Positions 61,201-64,000 of a DNA stretch of 64,000 nucleotides are shown piece by piece. A program made the position numbers and the translations under genes. The notes beneath the pieces are model-generated. The model was not told the origin of the DNA. It did not search any database and worked only from the letters and a program-made list of their open reading frames with translations. Source of the DNA: an uncultured Kiloniellaceae bacterium (GTDB taxonomy: Bacteria; Pseudomonadota; Alphaproteobacteria; Kiloniellales; Kiloniellaceae); the NCBI GenBank assembly GCA_947500035.1, contig CANMQP010000002.1, positions 1 through 64,000 of the forward strand. The letters run 5' to 3'. Numbering within the stretch: the first letter of the stretch is position 1; the number at the start of each line of letters is the position of its first letter.

Positions 61201-64000
61201 TTGTCGGAGCGATTATCGAAGCTGTCGGCTTCACCCTGGGAGTTGAAGAGATCAGGCCGCTGTTCCGCGATGATCCGTTCAAAATCGTCGCCGGAGTCAA
61301 AGACCAGGTTGCCCCGGTCATCCCAGATCGAGAAGGACCGGCCGCCGAAGACAAAGATCTGATCGATGTCGCCGTCGCCGTCCGTATCCCCGTCAATGGC
61401 GGACACTTCCAGACGTCCCAGAACCTCATCCTGCTGCAGTTCGGCTGCGTTCGGGAAGGCCTCAGGATCGAGCACCAGATCTTTCAGGCGCACATCCTCA
61501 TCCCGGGCATCACCTTCATTGGCAGTCACGAAGTAGGTCTTGCCATCGGTTTCATAGGCTGCGATCCCGTCGGGCTGGTACATACCGAAGATCGGATAGT
61601 TCTGCAGGTTGATCCCGCCGTCCCGGTCGCTTGCATCAAGACGGTTGCTGTCGTTGAAATCGATCAGGCCGAGTATCACCGGCAGCGTTTCCGGCGTCAG
61701 ACCCACCTCGCCCGTCTCGGTGTCGAGATCCCCGGTCAGCGAGAAGTCGTTGTCGTTGATGACCGCAAGACGGCCATCCGGCAGCAGGGTCAGACCTTCG
61801 GGCTTGTCCCCGGCGTTGTAGCCGATCGAAGGCAGGTTCAGGACCTTCATCTTGTTAACCGGATCGATGCCCAGATCGATCAGTTCGTCAACGGAAAGGC
61901 TCTCGAGAGTCCGGCCTTCCGGAAGTTCGGGCGCATCGTCGGCCAGCAGATTTGTGGCGTTGCTTAGGTCAATCTCAAAGATCGGCTTCTTGGCGTTTTC
62001 TTCAGTCGAAGAGTCCCGCTCGATCACGAAGATCTTGCCGTCTTCGGCGTAAACCGCATCGCCGATCTTGTCGACGTTCTCGGATCCGGTGTCAAAAGCC
62101 GGGTCTTCAAGAACATAGACGTGTTCGGCAACCGGCTCACCGGTGGCCACATCGATACCCAGAATGCGGATGATGCTGGAGGCATCGCTGGCCGCCCGGT
62201 CAGGGTTCGCCAGCGGGGTCTGAATAAAGGCATAGAGAACACCGCCCTCTTCATCCAGGGCCATGGCCTCGAAGCCTCGGTTGGGGCGCCGGCTGAGATA
62301 TTCCTCCGGCAGAGTCTCAAGACCGAAGGTGTCGGCCGGCACGCCGCCAAAGGCTTCCGCCGTGCCTTCCGGAATAAAGCGATTCAGCAGGATGCCGTCG
62401 GAATTGAACTTGTAGATTGCGGGACGGTACTCGTCGACCATCCAGAAATTGCCTTCGGAGTCCGCGACCACGCCTTCCAGATCGGCGCCGAAGGGATCGT
62501 AGGGCAGCGGGTCGCCGTTGGCATCCACCGGCTCTTCATCCAGACCTTCGGCGTTCGGCAGTCCGCTGATCGGTTGCTCCTGTCCGAACTTGTCGAAACG
62601 GCGCAGCATGATCGTGTCGGTGAATTCGGCTTCACCGGTCTCCGGATCGACCTCGATCTTATGCACGCGGGCCTGATAGTCAGGCAGCGCGAAGGGGCGC
62701 TCGTTACCGCCGTCGCCATCGACGTCCTGGCTGTCCGGGTTCGGACCACGGTCAGGCACGGTGTAGAAGACCAGCTTCCCGTCGTCGGTCGTCCCGGCAT
62801 AGTCGAGACCCGAGAGACCGCCCAGCTTGATCTCCTGCCCGGCTTCGGTAACACCGAGAGTCGGCAAGGAGTCGGTGAGATCGATATTGGTCAGCACCGG
62901 CTGTCCCTTGGAGTGGTCCTTATAACCGAGCGGGATGATGTCCTTGACCACACCCGCTTCCAGATCCAGCAGGGCCAGCGCATTGGCTTCCTGCAGGGTG
63001 ACCATGGCGATCTTGCCATTTGGGGAGACCGCGATGTTTTCCGGCTCCAGAGCCTGCGCGACGGTGGCCCCGTCGGGGATGCGAATACCCTTGGCTTTAA
63101 ACTCTTCCTCGCGGCCGTTGAAGATCGTGAAATCGAGTTCCTGGACCTTCTCATCCAGCCCGACAAAACCGCCGGAAAGATCGATGATGCTGACCGAACC
63201 GTCCGGATCGGAATCGTCGAGCGGCTCGCCTTCGTTGGCCACCAGGAGCTTGTTTCCGTCCGGGGTGAAGGTGATGGCATCCGGAAGGTTGCCAACCTCG
63301 ACACTGCCCAGGAAGAAGCCTGCATTGGTGAAGAAGAAGACCTGGCCATCGTTTTCCGGCGTGTCGGAAGGTGCGGCCACGGCGATCACGCCCTGGTTAG
63401 CGGCCACCGAGGTAATATCGTCGACGGCAACGCCATCGGGAAGATCCAGGGTTGCGATCTTCTCTGGTTCGCTCGGGTCGGAGATATCCAGCACGTCGAC
63501 CGAGTCATCGCTGCCGTTGGTGACGAAGAGGCGTTGCGAGGCAGGGTCATGGGCCAGGATTTCTGCACCGTCGCCCTCGAAACCGCCAATTTTTTCCAAC
63601 ACGATTTCATTGGTCGGCTGCGGGGCGGGCGGAATGTCGACAACCGGCTCAAGGGTCAGGCGGGCAATGATCGGTTCGTGGTCGCTGGCCGCGCCGTTGA
63701 CAACGTCCGGGTTGCTGCTGCCCGTATCGCCGAAATCGCTGTTCACATGCACGATGTCGAATTCGGTCTTGTCGTTCAGGTTTTCGGTCACCAGGAGATG
63801 GTCGAGAACCTGGGAGTTGCCCTCGAAGTTGAAGGTATAGCGCCCGTCAAGCGGATCGATCGTGTTAATCTGGTTAAAGAGTTCCTGTGTGTCGTCGTTG
63901 CCGGATTCCATGATGGCCTGCGGCTCGGCGAATTCGAAGTCGTTGTGGTCACCCAGCACGACGATCTTGGCGTCGGCATCTTCGGCCAGTTCGCCTGATA
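58203..64000 (-). CDS. Giant RTX multi-domain phosphoesterase (5' end outside)
   Basis: At least 1930 residues are visible; the frame stays open to the window edge, and the GTG at 63959 is internal, inside VVLGDHNDFEF. Numbering from it: residues 1-105 end an endonuclease/exonuclease/phosphatase domain (GDHND, SDHEPIIARL); 120-350 a beta-propeller (choice-of-anchor I type); about 375-740 a phytase-like esterase part (LGGLSGLDYAG...VPDRGPNPDS); 780-1015 propeller continuation (YFVTANEGDARD); 1020-1670 a 5'-nucleotidase (ILHASDLEGG, GDNYLPGP, GNHEFDLG, then NGGGIRAPIG). About 11 glycine-rich calcium-binding RTX repeats lie at 1740-1843, then a C-terminal secretion signal region. Export by the adjacent type I system, and release of phosphate from nucleic acids, nucleotides or phytate outside the cell, are inferred. 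Confidence 0.88.
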   Translation of the reverse strand, partial: SGELAEDADAKIVVLGDHNDFEFAEPQAIMESGNDDTQELFNQINTIDPLDGRYTFNFEGNSQVLDHLLVTENLNDKTEFDIVHVNSDFGDTGSSNPDVVNGAASDHEPIIARLTLEPVVDIPPAPQPTNEIVLEKIGGFEGDGAEILAHDPASQRLFVTNGSDDSVDVLDISDPSEPEKIATLDLPDGVAVDDITSVAANQGVIAVAAPSDTPENDGQVFFFTNAGFFLGSVEVGNLPDAITFTPDGNKLLVANEGEPLDDSDPDGSVSIIDLSGGFVGLDEKVQELDFTIFNGREEEFKAKGIRIPDGATVAQALEPENIAVSPNGKIAMVTLQEANALALLDLEAGVVKDIIPLGYKDHSKGQPVLTNIDLTDSLPTLGVTEAGQEIKLGGLSGLDYAGTTDDGKLVFYTVPDRGPNPDSQDVDGDGGNERPFALPDYQARVHKIEVDPETGEAEFTDTIMLRRFDKFGQEQPISGLPNAEGLDEEPVDANGDPLPYDPFGADLEGVVADSEGNFWMVDEYRPAIYKFNSDGILLNRFIPEGTAEAFGGVPADTFGLETLPEEYLSRRPNRGFEAMALDEEGGVLYAFIQTPLANPDRAASDASSIIRILGIDVATGEPVAEHVYVLEDPAFDTGSENVDKIGDAVYAEDGKIFVIERDSSTEENAKKPIFEIDLSNATNLLADDAPELPEGRTLESLSVDELIDLGIDPVNKMKVLNLPSIGYNAGDKPEGLTLLPDGRLAVINDNDFSLTGDLDTETGEVGLTPETLPVILGLIDFNDSNRLDASDRDGGINLQNYPIFGMYQPDGIAAYETDGKTYFVTANEGDARDEDVRLKDLVLDPEAFPNAAELQQDEVLGRLEVSAIDGDTDGDGDIDQIFVFGGRSFSIWDDRGNLVFDSGDDFERIIAEQRPDLFNSQGEADSFDNRSDNKGPEPEGIAIGEIDGETFAFIGLERAGGVMVYKVSDPKNPEFVQYINTANEDGTATDISPEGLVFISAEDSPNGKPLLAVAHEESGTTALYEIDVPPKDPAFTLQILHASDLEGGVEAIESAPNFAAIADLLEDTHENSITLSAGDNYLPGPFLNAASDRSFRDDGIFNDVYNELFGLTGNDVYAGLREGGGRVDVSIMNVIGFDASAIGNHEFDLGSDAFENIIEEDFRDDGLGDDRWVGAQFPYLSANLDFSGDADLGNLFTDEIRVSTDFKSGPDQSATGDGNIPKIAPATIIEEGGEKIGVIGATTQVLESLSSPSGTEVIGPKENNMPALAEVLQPIIDQMVSDGINKIILVSHLQQISLEQELATLLRGIDVIIAGGSDTLLADEEDVERGLQDGDTAAGDYPFTTTNADGDPVVVVSTAGEYSYVGRLVVDFDEDGVLILDEDGDATDEDVSGVFATTDEQVEALYGDQDAFAEGTKGDLVKDLVDVVSGVVEEQDGNIFGKSDVFLDGRRTEVRTEETNFGNLTADANLAAAKSFDETVEVSIKNGGGIRAPIGEVDSEGNFLPPQGNPDAGKEAGEISQLDIANSLRFNNGLTALTLTSEQLLAVLEHAVAATAEGATPGQFGQFGGIAFSFDPSQPAGERIVSAALTDEDGNPTEALVENGEVVDASRNVRVVTLSFLVDGGDNYPFQDFVNADPTFANRVDLADAGLEEGETNFAAAGTEQDALAEYLLDNFSETAFGEEETVPEEDTRIQNLAVRDDTVLDGIEDGTDPDGETGEDGEPGNGFVSEIGADFDMVTDGTTSPDAIFGLWGDDHLRGHDGNDIIKGGDGDDRLKGGEGDDRLYGQNDDDRLYGGDGDDELEGGDGNDILKGGDGEDELIGGDGNDILQGGDDADVLEGGLGDDLLLGGADEDLFVFNAGDGRDVIRDFEPGIDSITLDGFDAAMVETAIENAVETDDALIITLDEASGDALVLEDIKKDDLSEGDIVI

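Noticed and set aside
60564-61967. Another long plus-strand frame (467 codons) opposite the RTX gene
   Set aside because: Same reasoning; composition follows the complementary codons of the RTX protein.
63957-63959. GTG as start of the RTX protein
   Set aside because: It lies within the conserved nuclease motif VVLGDHNDF and the frame is open upstream to the window end.
62121-63998. A 625-codon open frame on the plus strand opposite the RTX gene
   Set aside because: The minus-strand protein is clearly real and domain-rich; the opposite frame shows no family, and long antisense frames are common in GC-rich genes.

Overview
The window looks like a GC-rich chromosomal segment of an alphaproteobacterium, probably of the Rhodospirillales in the wide sense. 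The pointers are the order hisG-hisD-UPF0262-phosphatase-infA-maf-RNase-yacG, the DUF2948 and UPF0262 families, a NasST-controlled nitrate operon and the very high similarity of style among all genes. I cannot name the genus from sequence alone. Most genes lie on the minus strand, so operons read from high to low coordinates.

Region 1 (1-10.4 kb) is housekeeping: a decayed integrase beside tRNA-Phe, then yacG, an RNase E/G, maf, infA, a small phosphatase, UPF0262, hisD, hisG, DUF2948, murA, dcd and tRNA-Thr. Region 2 (10.7-16.8 kb) holds a small exported protein, a cytochrome c, a hemerythrin with a perfect FNR/FixK-type box, a RidA protein, and a tightly coupled three-gene operon (DUF3047, diiron ferritin-like protein, TIGR04283-like glycosyltransferase) facing a DUF547 gene. 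Region 3 (16.8-26.3 kb) is carbon uptake and use: an amidase, a TRAP transporter, a TetR regulator, malate synthase G and a 2-keto-4-pentenoate hydratase-like enzyme.

Region 4 (26.3-30.7 kb) encodes a DUF4402 surface subunit, a PapD-like periplasmic chaperone and a large usher-like outer-membrane barrel protein. It looks like a chaperone-usher pathway with a non-classical subunit and usher, and is my best candidate for a little-described system. Region 5 (31.4-40.7 kb) is an acetate block: acetyl-CoA synthetase, a two-part sodium:solute symporter, a cNMP/CBS/DUF294 protein, a membrane protein of unknown function, a response regulator, and a membrane-bound degenerate sensor kinase fused to a DnaQ-type exonuclease.

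Region 6 (41.3-54.8 kb) is a complete nitrate assimilation system: NasT and NasS sense nitrate; a sigma-54 promoter, tandem hairpins and an intrinsic terminator form the leader; then nrtA, nrtB, a double-ATPase nrtCD, nirB, nirD, nasA and cysG take nitrate in and reduce it to ammonium. Region 7 (55.0-64.0 kb) is a type I secretion adaptor and ABC exporter behind the gene for their likely cargo, a giant RTX protein that joins nuclease/phosphatase-like, phytase-like and 5'-nucleotidase-like parts; its 5' end lies outside the window.

A recurring feature is a strong RNA hairpin directly behind the first gene of an operon (dctP, the DUF4402 gene, nrtA, the RTX gene), which would let the exported or binding protein be made in excess over the membrane parts.
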